Assembly: GCA_002839335.1 (NCBI GenBank)
Contig: PGXU01000012.1
Coordinates: 1 to 64,000 of the forward strand
Direction: 5' to 3'
DNA from: Spirochaetae bacterium HGW-Spirochaetae-4
GTDB taxonomy: Bacteria > Spirochaetota > Spirochaetia > Sphaerochaetales > Sphaerochaetaceae
Length of the DNA stretch: 64,000 nucleotides
Shown one piece after another: positions 40,527 through 48,456 of this stretch (positions are counted from its first letter, which is position 1; the number at the start of each line of letters is the position of its first letter). A model generated the notes under the pieces. The model saw only the letters and a program-made list of their open reading frames with translations. It was not told where the DNA came from and made no database searches. A program made the position numbers and the translations under genes.

Positions 40527-40563
40527 GAAACAGGCTTGTCCGCATTTTGGGCAAGCCTGTTTC
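40527..40563 (+). terminator. Strong intra-operon hairpin (attenuator or mRNA-stabilising element)
   Basis: GAAACAGGCTTGTCC-gcatttt-GGGCAAGCCTGTTTC, 15-bp stem with one G-U, between the SBP and epimerase genes. Confidence 0.65.
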
Positions 40564-40594
40564 CAAATTACTCGAACTGTCAAGGAGGAAAGCT

Positions 40595-41458
40595 ATGCGA
40601 AAGGTAGGAATCTACTATGCGTTCTGGACGCACGAATGGGATGTCGATTTTGTTCCTTTCATCAAGAAAGTGGGAAAATTGGGCTTTGACCAACTCGAAC
40701 TGAACGGTGGGACGATTGTACATATGAAAGCGCAGGAACAACGCGATCTGAAACAACTTGCAGACGATCAAGGTATTACACTCTCCTACGGTATTGGCCT
40801 CCAAAAGTTCTTTGATGTCGCATCTTTGGATGAAACGGTTCGTCGATGTGGCCTCGATTTTATGAAGAAGATGATCGATTCGGTAGCCAATATGGGTGGT
40901 GGCATGATTGGGGGAACTATCCATGGATACTGGCCTTCCACATTGCCCGAAGAACTTGATTCTAAAGAGTCATGTTGGGCCCAGAGCATTAAAAGCATGA
41001 AGGAATTGGCCCCGTATGCCGGCGACCATAATGTTTTGCTCAATGTCGAAGTCATCAACCGATTCGAACAGTTCTTGGTGAACGACAGTCATGAGGCATT
41101 GGCTTATGTCCAAGAAGTCGATCATCCTTCTTGCCGTATTTTGCTCGATACATTCCACATGAACATTGAAGAGGATTCGTTCGGGGATGCTATCCGTCGG
41201 GTTGGACCCTACTTGGCAGCTTTCCATCTGGGAGAGACCAATCGAAAGACTCCCGGAACAGGTCGCATACCATGGGTTGAGATCAAGCAAGCGTTGGATG
41301 ATATCGGTTTCGATGGTCCCATGGTGATGGAACCATTTGTCATGCAAGGAGGACAGATAGGACGGGACATCGGTGTATGGAGAGATATCGTGAAAGATCC
41401 CGATCTCGATGCGTTGGCATCTGAATCGGCTAAATTCGTACGGGAGAATCTGGTCTAA
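40595..41458 (+). CDS. D-tagatose/D-psicose 3-epimerase-like sugar epimerase (AP endonuclease-2 TIM barrel)
   Basis: VGIYYAFWTHEWDVDFVPFIKKVGKLGFDQLELNG; LNVEVINRFEQFLVND; ILLDTFHMNIEEDSFGDAIRRVGPYLAAFHLGETNRKTPGTGRIPW. Confidence 0.88.
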   Translation: MRKVGIYYAFWTHEWDVDFVPFIKKVGKLGFDQLELNGGTIVHMKAQEQRDLKQLADDQGITLSYGIGLQKFFDVASLDETVRRCGLDFMKKMIDSVANMGGGMIGGTIHGYWPSTLPEELDSKESCWAQSIKSMKELAPYAGDHNVLLNVEVINRFEQFLVNDSHEALAYVQEVDHPSCRILLDTFHMNIEEDSFGDAIRRVGPYLAAFHLGETNRKTPGTGRIPWVEIKQALDDIGFDGPMVMEPFVMQGGQIGRDIGVWRDIVKDPDLDALASESAKFVRENLV

Positions 41459-41650
41459 GTTTTTGCAACTATCAAAGGGAATATGTCTTATAACAATTGG
41501 GGTCTTGTTTTCCAGTAATCATTATCTGCATTGACATCTTCCAGGACATATAAACAGTCGTGGAACATCACTATTCGATGAATTTTTAAAACTACTTATC
41601 GCGGGGTATCTACTGGGTCTCTAAACCATAGCGTATCAGAAATATCCCTT

Positions 41651-41687
41651 GAATTATCCGATATTATCCGAAATTATCCGATCGGAT
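41651..41687. repeat. Three tandem 10-bp repeats ending in a 12-bp palindrome
   Basis: gaATTATCCG atATTATCCG aaATTATCCG then ATCCGATCGGAT palindrome (41676-41687). Confidence 0.6.
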
Positions 41688-41689
41688 CG

Positions 41690-41838
41690 AATTCCTGGAC
41701 CCGGGAATTTTCTATACCCCCATCAATCCTGAGGATCTCAAGGCGGACCTGCCACGAAGTATCGGTTCTCCCGACACTTTGGCTATTTCCCGCAGGACCT
41801 TGATAAACAAGATCGCGGAATATCGGCTGGATCTTTAA
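41690..41838 (+). pseudogene. NtrC-type regulator 3'-end remnant (chimeric fragment)
   Basis: Frame reads EFLDPGIFYTPINPEDLKADLPRSIGSPDTLAISRRTLINKIAEYRLDL*; the end is identical to the regulator at 32971-34341. Confidence 0.7.
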
Positions 41839-41840
41839 AC
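41784..41840 (+). repeat. 57-bp exact direct repeat, copy 2
   Basis: Identical to 34287-34343. Confidence 0.95.
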
Positions 41841-41858
41841 TATACCGTATCGGGTATA
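41841..41858. promoter_or_regulatory. HipB operator-like palindrome O1
   Basis: TATACC-GTATCG-GGTATA. Confidence 0.7.
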
Positions 41859-41880
41859 AAAAGTTCGTTTCCACCAATAA

Positions 41881-41898
41881 TATACCATAACGGGTATA
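41881..41898. promoter_or_regulatory. HipB operator-like palindrome O2
   Basis: TATACC-ATAACG-GGTATA. Confidence 0.7.
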
Positions 41899-41921
41899 AA
41901 AATTGTAAAGATGCTTTACAT

Positions 41922-41939
41922 TATACCCGTTCAGGTGTA
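41922..41939. promoter_or_regulatory. HipB operator-like palindrome O3
   Basis: TATACC-CGTTCA-GGTGTA (one mismatch), just upstream of hipB. Confidence 0.6.
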
Positions 41940-41949
41940 TTACTGAAAC

Positions 41950-42192
41950 ATGATGACAATCGGTGAGTACATAAAGTTCCGTAGACGACAAGCTGGACTG
42001 ACCCAAGAGGAGTTTGCCTTCCGTTCGGGATTGGGACTTCGTTTTGTACGTGATCTGGAGCAGAACAAACCGACCGTACGTTTGGACAAGGTGAATCAAG
42101 CCTTGGGCATGTTCGGTATGCGGGCAGGCCCCGTACCCGCACAACGGAAACAGCCGGAGTTGGAAGGTGGTGGCAATGACACTACTTCGTGA
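41950..42192 (+). CDS. hipB: HipB-like XRE-family antitoxin/regulator
   Basis: MTIGEYIKFRRRQAGLTQEEFAFRSGLGLRFVRDLEQNKPTVRLDKVNQALGMFGM. Confidence 0.88.
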   Translation: MMTIGEYIKFRRRQAGLTQEEFAFRSGLGLRFVRDLEQNKPTVRLDKVNQALGMFGMRAGPVPAQRKQPELEGGGNDTTS

Positions 42193-42508
42193 GGCTGTAG
42201 TCCAGTACGACGCACAGGAGGCGGGTGTTCTCCAGGAAACAGATGAAGGGTATGTATTCACCTATTCGATCGGGTATGTACAAAATCCCGAGTCCAAACC
42301 TATTAGCCTTACGATGGGTTTTCGGGAAGAGGCGTACCATAGCGACACACTGTTTCCCTTCTTCGATGGGCTTATTCCCGAGGGGTGGTTGTTGGAAGTC
42401 GTCTGTGCGAATTGGAAGCTGGACCGTAGGGACCGCATGGGCCTGCTCATGACAGCGTGCAAGGATTGTATCGGTGCCGTATCTGTCCATGGCAAGGTGG
42501 CAGGATGA
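42176..42508 (+). CDS. hipS: HipS-like protein (stand-alone HipA N-terminal subdomain)
   Basis: ATG 42176 overlapping hipB end; FPFFDGLIPEGWLLE...RMGLLMTACKDCIGAVSV matches the HipA N-1 domain; 110 aa. Confidence 0.83.
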   Translation: MTLLREAVVQYDAQEAGVLQETDEGYVFTYSIGYVQNPESKPISLTMGFREEAYHSDTLFPFFDGLIPEGWLLEVVCANWKLDRRDRMGLLMTACKDCIGAVSVHGKVAG

Positions 42509-43470
42509 ACAGCCGGTGTCTCTATTGTGGTGAACCATTGGCCGAAAATCGGCCGGATGGGTGGCATCGGAAGTGTACCGTGGGATTTTTCCATACCGAC
42601 AGCGTTCCAGAAATACCCATTACCCAAAAGTCCCTATCGACATACGTGGAGAAATCGATTGGCAAATCATCTGCATTCGTTCCCGGTGTCCAGCAAAAAG
42701 TATCGGTTCACATAGAGCACCAGGATGGCGGGAACTTCCGCTTTACCATGGTGGGCAAGCCCCAAGGGTTTATCCTGAAACCGGGATCCGAAACCTATCC
42801 CCAATTGCCGGAGTGTGAAGCTGTGACCATGCGGTTGGCGCAAGTATTCGGATTGTCTACGGTACCGTTTGCCTTGATCCGGTTGCCCGACTCGACTCTG
42901 GCATATATAAGCAAGCGCATCGACAGGAAATGGCAGGGCCAGACTATCGTCGGAAAAATTGCCATGGAAGATTTCTGCCAGCTTTCAGGCAGGATGACAG
43001 AAGACAAATATCGAAGTTCGTATGAAAAGTGTGCGACGATACTAAGCGAATACTCGGTACAACCAGGTCTGGATATCACCGAATTTTTCATGCGTCTCAT
43101 ATTTTCGTTCATAACTGGAAATAGCGATATGCATCTGAAGAACTTTTCACTCATTGAACAGCCGTGGGGCTGGACCCTTTCTCCTGCATACGATTTATTG
43201 AACACGACATTGCTCCTCCCTGAAGACCAGGAGGAAACGGCCCTAACACTCAATGGAAAGAAGCGAAGGTTGTTCCGCAAGGATTTCATTCATTTCGGTG
43301 GCCACATTGGAGTCCCGTCCCGGGCGGTTCACCGCATCTTCAGGCACGTGGAACAACTTCTGCCCGATATGCTGAGAACCATCGATGATTCCCATTTGTC
43401 TCCTGTCTTGAAAGTCGAATATGCCCGGCTCTTACAGGAACGTTCAATGCGACTGGCCGATACGTTTTAA
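42505..43470 (+). CDS. hipT: HipT-like serine/threonine kinase toxin
   Basis: ATGA overlap with hipS stop; N-terminal CLYCGEPL...WHRKC; loop SSAFVPGVQQKVS; catalytic GNSDMHLKNFSL and AYDLLNT. Confidence 0.85.
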   Translation: MNSRCLYCGEPLAENRPDGWHRKCTVGFFHTDSVPEIPITQKSLSTYVEKSIGKSSAFVPGVQQKVSVHIEHQDGGNFRFTMVGKPQGFILKPGSETYPQLPECEAVTMRLAQVFGLSTVPFALIRLPDSTLAYISKRIDRKWQGQTIVGKIAMEDFCQLSGRMTEDKYRSSYEKCATILSEYSVQPGLDITEFFMRLIFSFITGNSDMHLKNFSLIEQPWGWTLSPAYDLLNTTLLLPEDQEETALTLNGKKRRLFRKDFIHFGGHIGVPSRAVHRIFRHVEQLLPDMLRTIDDSHLSPVLKVEYARLLQERSMRLADTF

Positions 43471-43537
43471 CCATTGACCACACTTGGAATCAGCACGTAC
43501 ACTAGCTGTACGTCCAGATAGATAAGGAGCACAGACA

Positions 43538-45325
43538 ATGGAAAAGTTGCCACATTGGAACCTGCAGAGCATATATCCCGCGATAGAGAGTCCCGAATTC
43601 GAACAAGACCTTGCCAACTTGGTGCCTCTGGTCGACAAGCTTCGCAGCCAACTTGGCAATCTCGATGCACAGCATGCCGATTTCCCCACATGGTTGCTTG
43701 CCCTATTGGAAACCTACCAGACCATGCTCGATACCATTGAGACCCTCAATGCATATGCCAGTGCACTGGTAACGGTGAATACCAACGATGAAGTGGCAAT
43801 GCGGGGCCTGAATCGTGTCGAGGAAGCCGATTTGGCTATCAAGGCAATCCATGTCCAGGTGATCAACACCTTGGCACACCACCGGCAATCGGTTCGCGAT
43901 TCCATCAAACACGATGAGCGGATCGCCCCATTCCATTTTGTGCTTGAAGAGTTGCTTGAGGAACAGGAACACACCATGGGTGAAGCCGAGGAAGCCTTGG
44001 CAGCCGACCTGAACCGGAGTGGGGCCGATGCGTGGGGTAGGTTGCAGGAAGCTGTCTCATCCAATGCGGATACGCTCTGGAATGCACAGACCGGTGAACG
44101 CAAGACGGTCATCCAGTTGCGGTCCCTTGCCTTCGAGGCCGATCGCACTATCCGGAAGAAAGCCTTCGATACCGAACTGGCCGTATGGAAACAACACGAG
44201 GTTGCCTTTGCGTATGCGATCAACGGTGTGAAGGGAACCACCATCACCTTGGACAAACGTCGGGGATATCGCGATCCCTTGCAACGGGCAACCATGCAGG
44301 CGCGGATTGACGATGCGGTACTTTCCGCACTTATCGGTACCATCGAGAAGAATCTCGAGGTATTCCGCCGGTACCTTCGGGCGAAAGCACATTGCCTCGG
44401 TCTGAAGAAACTAGCGTTCTTCGACTTGTTCGCACCGGTCGGAGACTTGGACAAACGGTATTCGTACGACGAGGCCAGGACGTTCATCGTGGAGAACTTC
44501 AGCAATTTCCACCCGCCTTTGGGCAGCTTTGCCGAAATGGCCTTTGAGAAGGGCTGGATCGATTGCGAGCCGAGGGCAGGCAAGGTCGGTGGTGCGTACT
44601 GCACATCATTTCCGCTTCGGAAGGAGACCCGGATCCTCGCCAACTTCGACCACAGTTTCGATGGGGTTTCGACAATCGCCCATGAACTGGGACATGCCTA
44701 CCACGACCAGATCACCAGCGGATTGCCTGCGCTTCTTCGCCATTATCCCATGACATTGGCCGAGACCGCTTCGATCTTCAGTCAGTTCATCATTTTCAAG
44801 GGGGCGCTCAAGGAAGCCTCTGAGCAACAGCAGCTTGCGCTGATCGAAAGTTTCCTGCAAGATGCGACCCAAACCTGTGTCGATATCCTCAGCCGATTCT
44901 ATTTCGAGCGGGAATTGTTCCGCGTACGGGTCGAGGGGGATATTATGGCAGGGCAACTATCTGCTATGATGGTGGATGCCCAGAAAGCCAGCTATGGCAA
45001 TACCTTGGATGAACAGGCCTTGCATCCCTACATGTGGGCGGTAAAGGGACATTACTATAGCAGCGACCTCTCGTTCTACAACTTCCCGTATGCCTTCGGG
45101 CAACTGTTCGGTCTTGGTGTCTATAGTCTGGCACAAGCCGATCCGGCGAATTTTGGAGCCAGGTACGACGCGTTGCTGTTGCAGACTGGGCAAGATACCG
45201 CTTCCGCGGTTACCGCATCTGTCGGTTGTGATATTACCACTGAAGACTTCTGGCAACAGAGTGTGGATGTCATCTCCAGCTACGTTGATGAATTTTGTCG
45301 GCTTGCCGGCTATACAGGAGTATGA
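43538..45325 (+). CDS. pepF: M3-family oligoendopeptidase (PepF/M3)
   Basis: FDGVSTIAHELGHAYHDQ (HExxH); YNFPYAFGQLFGLGVYSLAQ. Confidence 0.93.
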   Translation: MEKLPHWNLQSIYPAIESPEFEQDLANLVPLVDKLRSQLGNLDAQHADFPTWLLALLETYQTMLDTIETLNAYASALVTVNTNDEVAMRGLNRVEEADLAIKAIHVQVINTLAHHRQSVRDSIKHDERIAPFHFVLEELLEEQEHTMGEAEEALAADLNRSGADAWGRLQEAVSSNADTLWNAQTGERKTVIQLRSLAFEADRTIRKKAFDTELAVWKQHEVAFAYAINGVKGTTITLDKRRGYRDPLQRATMQARIDDAVLSALIGTIEKNLEVFRRYLRAKAHCLGLKKLAFFDLFAPVGDLDKRYSYDEARTFIVENFSNFHPPLGSFAEMAFEKGWIDCEPRAGKVGGAYCTSFPLRKETRILANFDHSFDGVSTIAHELGHAYHDQITSGLPALLRHYPMTLAETASIFSQFIIFKGALKEASEQQQLALIESFLQDATQTCVDILSRFYFERELFRVRVEGDIMAGQLSAMMVDAQKASYGNTLDEQALHPYMWAVKGHYYSSDLSFYNFPYAFGQLFGLGVYSLAQADPANFGARYDALLLQTGQDTASAVTASVGCDITTEDFWQQSVDVISSYVDEFCRLAGYTGV

Positions 45326-45331
45326 AAAAGC

Positions 45332-46507
45332 ATGGAATTGCGACTTGAAATTGAAAAATTGGTCTCCAAAGGCGACGGCCTCGCCCGTCACGAAGGGAAA
45401 ACGATATTTGTCACGGGAGCACTCCCGGGTGAGACGGTTCTTGCGGAAACGATTGAGGACAAGGGAGACTACTCCCGCGCGGAAGTAGTCGAGATCGTCA
45501 CAGCATCACCTGATCGTGTCGTTCCCGCATGCCCACATTACGGAGTGTGCGGTGGTTGCGATATGCAGCATGCCACTACCGAAGCCCAAGCTGTCCAGAA
45601 GTCTTCGATAGTGAAAGAGAACCTGCTGCGAATAGGCGGCATCGATACCGATAGCCAGACCGAGGGCATCACCACCTATCCCGTTGCTTCGGCCCAGGGT
45701 TGGGGATACCGGACCAGGGTGAAGTTCCATGTGGATCTTGAGCAGAAGAAGGCGGGTTTCCTAGGTCGTAAAAGCAATGATCTCGTCGATATCCGCCACT
45801 GTCCGATCCTGTGCGATTCATTGAACAGGTTGTTGGATGAGAAGCGCCCATTGTTGTTCAGGGCAGCGCAGATGCGTCAGAAAAGTGAAATTTGGCAAAA
45901 GCGCAATGCATTGATAGAGGTGCCCGCATTCGCCGGTGATATGAAAGTCTCGCTCAGTACACAGGAAGTCGCCGTTGAAGTTGCGGGAAAGACGCTGTGG
46001 GCCGATTCCAATGTATTCTTCCAGGCAAACCGACATGTGTTGCCGGCAATGGTCGATTTTGTGAAGGACCACGTCGAGGGGAAGACCATTGTCGACCTCT
46101 ATGCCGGAGTCGGTACCTTCGCTGCCTTTGTCGAAGGTCCGGACAGACAAGTCGTAGCGGTAGAGCGGGACAAGCGTTGCCTCCAGCTGGCCGAGAAGAA
46201 TCTCTCCCATACCGAATTTTTCCCACAGACGGCTGAACATTGGGTCCGCATGCAGAAGGACCGGCAGGTCGATACGGTGATCGTGGACCCGCCGAGGACA
46301 GGTTTGGATGCGAAGGTCATCAACGCGATCTGCAGTTGGAAGCCGTCGTCTGTTGTCTATGTCTCCTGCGATAGCGTCACGTTGGCCCGTGATTGCAAGC
46401 GGTTTGCCGAAAAGGGGTTCAAGGTGAAGGCCCTGCAGGTGTTCGACCTCTATCCGCAGACTTCGCATGTTGAGTCGGCCGTGCTGATATCGAGGGTGGA
46501 TAGCTAG
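45332..46507 (+). CDS. 23S rRNA (uracil-5-)-methyltransferase, RlmD/RumA-like
   Basis: TRAM; Fe-S CPHYGVCGGCDMQH; DLYAGVGTFA; VDTVIVDPPRTGLDAKVI; VYVSCDSVTLARD. Confidence 0.9.
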   Translation: MELRLEIEKLVSKGDGLARHEGKTIFVTGALPGETVLAETIEDKGDYSRAEVVEIVTASPDRVVPACPHYGVCGGCDMQHATTEAQAVQKSSIVKENLLRIGGIDTDSQTEGITTYPVASAQGWGYRTRVKFHVDLEQKKAGFLGRKSNDLVDIRHCPILCDSLNRLLDEKRPLLFRAAQMRQKSEIWQKRNALIEVPAFAGDMKVSLSTQEVAVEVAGKTLWADSNVFFQANRHVLPAMVDFVKDHVEGKTIVDLYAGVGTFAAFVEGPDRQVVAVERDKRCLQLAEKNLSHTEFFPQTAEHWVRMQKDRQVDTVIVDPPRTGLDAKVINAICSWKPSSVVYVSCDSVTLARDCKRFAEKGFKVKALQVFDLYPQTSHVESAVLISRVDS

Positions 46508-46542
46508 CACTATAGGTATCGTAGTGGGGGAGGACGTTTTCG

Positions 46543-47412
46543 ATGGAATTGGCGGTGTATTACTTTTCCGGGACGGGAAATACCTATATATTGGCAAACC
46601 AGATCGCAGATAAATTCGAAACGACCCCCATTTCGATTCCGAGGGTCATGCACAGGGGTAAGATACATGTCGATTCGCAGGACATGTGCATTGTGTTCCC
46701 TTCCTACATGGCAACTCTGTCGGGATTGCCGCTGATAGTCGAAAGATTTGTCAGGAACATAGACAACCTCGGAGAAGTCACACTATTTGCGGTCTGCAAT
46801 TGCGGGGGGTACGAAATCGTCAATGCGCTCCCCTCCTTGCACCGGCTTAGGCAGATTGTCGAATCCTGCAACGGAAAGCTGTATGCGGAGCATTCTCTGA
46901 GACTTCCCATGAACAACCTGGATTATGACCATATTCCGATTCCCATAAACAGGGATAGTGAAGATATAATCCGAAAAGCAACAATACAAACGGACCGAAT
47001 CTGCACCATGATACGTCAACGACGTAGGACACGGTTCACATTTCCCAAGGAACTGTTCTTCCTAATAATGAAACCGATGTATGGCTTGATCAACAATGCC
47101 GTCATACGGGAACTGAAGATTCGCGCACACGAACCGGATGACAGTCGTTTGCACTACGATGAATTGATACCGTTGACCGACAAGAGCATTGTTGTCGATG
47201 GTACATGCACCGGTTGTGGAATCTGTGCGAAGGTCTGTCCTGTGGGCAATATCAAGCTGGTGGACCGGAAGCCGGAATTCCTGCATGCATGCGAAATGTG
47301 TTTTGCCTGCGACGAATGGTGCCCGAAAGGGTCCATACACCATTGGAGTAGGGCAAATGGGGTCAAGTACCACCATCCTGAAGTTACCATCAAGGATATG
47401 CTCGGCAGATGA
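46543..47412 (+). CDS. EFR1-type flavodoxin/ferredoxin fusion protein
   Basis: YYFSGTGNTYILANQIADKF flavodoxin start; CTGCGICAKVCPVGNI and CEMCFACDEWCPKGSIHH 4Fe-4S motifs. Confidence 0.87.
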   Translation: MELAVYYFSGTGNTYILANQIADKFETTPISIPRVMHRGKIHVDSQDMCIVFPSYMATLSGLPLIVERFVRNIDNLGEVTLFAVCNCGGYEIVNALPSLHRLRQIVESCNGKLYAEHSLRLPMNNLDYDHIPIPINRDSEDIIRKATIQTDRICTMIRQRRRTRFTFPKELFFLIMKPMYGLINNAVIRELKIRAHEPDDSRLHYDELIPLTDKSIVVDGTCTGCGICAKVCPVGNIKLVDRKPEFLHACEMCFACDEWCPKGSIHHWSRANGVKYHHPEVTIKDMLGR

Positions 47413-47414
47413 AC

Positions 47415-47496
47415 TCCATACCTCGCTCCTTGGGGCAACAAAGGAGGCGAAGCCTCCACTTTCCTGGGTTTGACCTGGGGGTATTGAGACCTTTCA
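47415..47496. repeat. GC-rich structured repeat, copy B
   Basis: TCCATACCTCGCTCCTTGGGGC...GGAGGCgaaGCCTCC...GAGACCTTTCA. Confidence 0.45.
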
Positions 47497-47622
47497 TTTG
47501 GAATACCGTAATCGTCGAATGAAGGATTCCGTCATTCTTATATGATAAATTGTTTCCTATTGGCATACATTTTCCTTAATTTGTAGACACTTATGCTTTA
47601 TAGTGTAGCCCAAGGAGCTCGG

Positions 47623-48456
47623 ATGGACAACGAATTGGGTGAAATTGTTCAAATCGCAGCAAGCGTCTATGGCTCGGATATCTCCAAGTATGATGACATG
47701 TTTCTGAATCAAGTAGTGGAGAAAAGATTCGCATTTGCAAATGTCGCCAATATCTCCGAGTATGTTCAGTATGTCTCGAATAATCCCGATGAGGCTGGTG
47801 CACTACTCCAATCATTGAATATTACCCATACGGATTTTTTTAGAAATCCCCTTACGTTCGCACATCTGGAGCAATGGATCTTCCCAAGTATTCTGGAGGG
47901 GAAACCAGAAGCCAGTGAGTTGCGCATATGGTCCGCGGGATGTTCCTCGGGACAGGAACCGTATTCGATTGCAATGCTGGTTGAAAACATCCATACAAGG
48001 AAATCGAGATCCTTGCGTTACCGTATCATTGCCACGGATATCTCTGGCTCGGCGCTGATTCAGGCTAGCAAGGGCGAATACCGAGAAGATGAAATCCAGA
48101 GGATCCGGGTGAAGGACTTGAGGGATTTTTTCATCAAGACAGGCGATACGTATACGGTAAGCGACCGTTTGAAGCAGCACGTGGGATTTTCGACCTACGA
48201 TTTGTTGGACACCCGGTATTCCTGTCCGCAGGAGAGTATATTTGGCAATTTCGATCTTGTTGTATGTAGCAATATGTTGTTCTATTACAAACCAAACCAC
48301 CAGCAATACATCGTGAGGAAGCTGATCGACTCCATGGACAGGTTTGGATATCTGGTAACAGGGGAAGCGGAACGGCATATTGTTGAAAATTTCAACGAAT
48401 TGTATCAGGTTGCCCCACCATCACCCATTTACAAAAAAAGAAGAGGTGTGCGATGA
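47623..48456 (+). CDS. CheR-family protein-glutamate methyltransferase
   Basis: NITHTDFFRNPLTFAHLEQWIFPSI; RIWSAGCSSGQEPYSIAMLV; FDLVVCSNMLFYYKP. Confidence 0.9.
   Translation: MDNELGEIVQIAASVYGSDISKYDDMFLNQVVEKRFAFANVANISEYVQYVSNNPDEAGALLQSLNITHTDFFRNPLTFAHLEQWIFPSILEGKPEASELRIWSAGCSSGQEPYSIAMLVENIHTRKSRSLRYRIIATDISGSALIQASKGEYREDEIQRIRVKDLRDFFIKTGDTYTVSDRLKQHVGFSTYDLLDTRYSCPQESIFGNFDLVVCSNMLFYYKPNHQQYIVRKLIDSMDRFGYLVTGEAERHIVENFNELYQVAPPSPIYKKRRGVR

Noticed and set aside
34287-41840. Integrative element with attachment-site repeats
   Set aside because: No integrase, recombinase or transposase gene lies between the 57-bp repeats, so I report a duplication/insertion footprint and not a mobile element.
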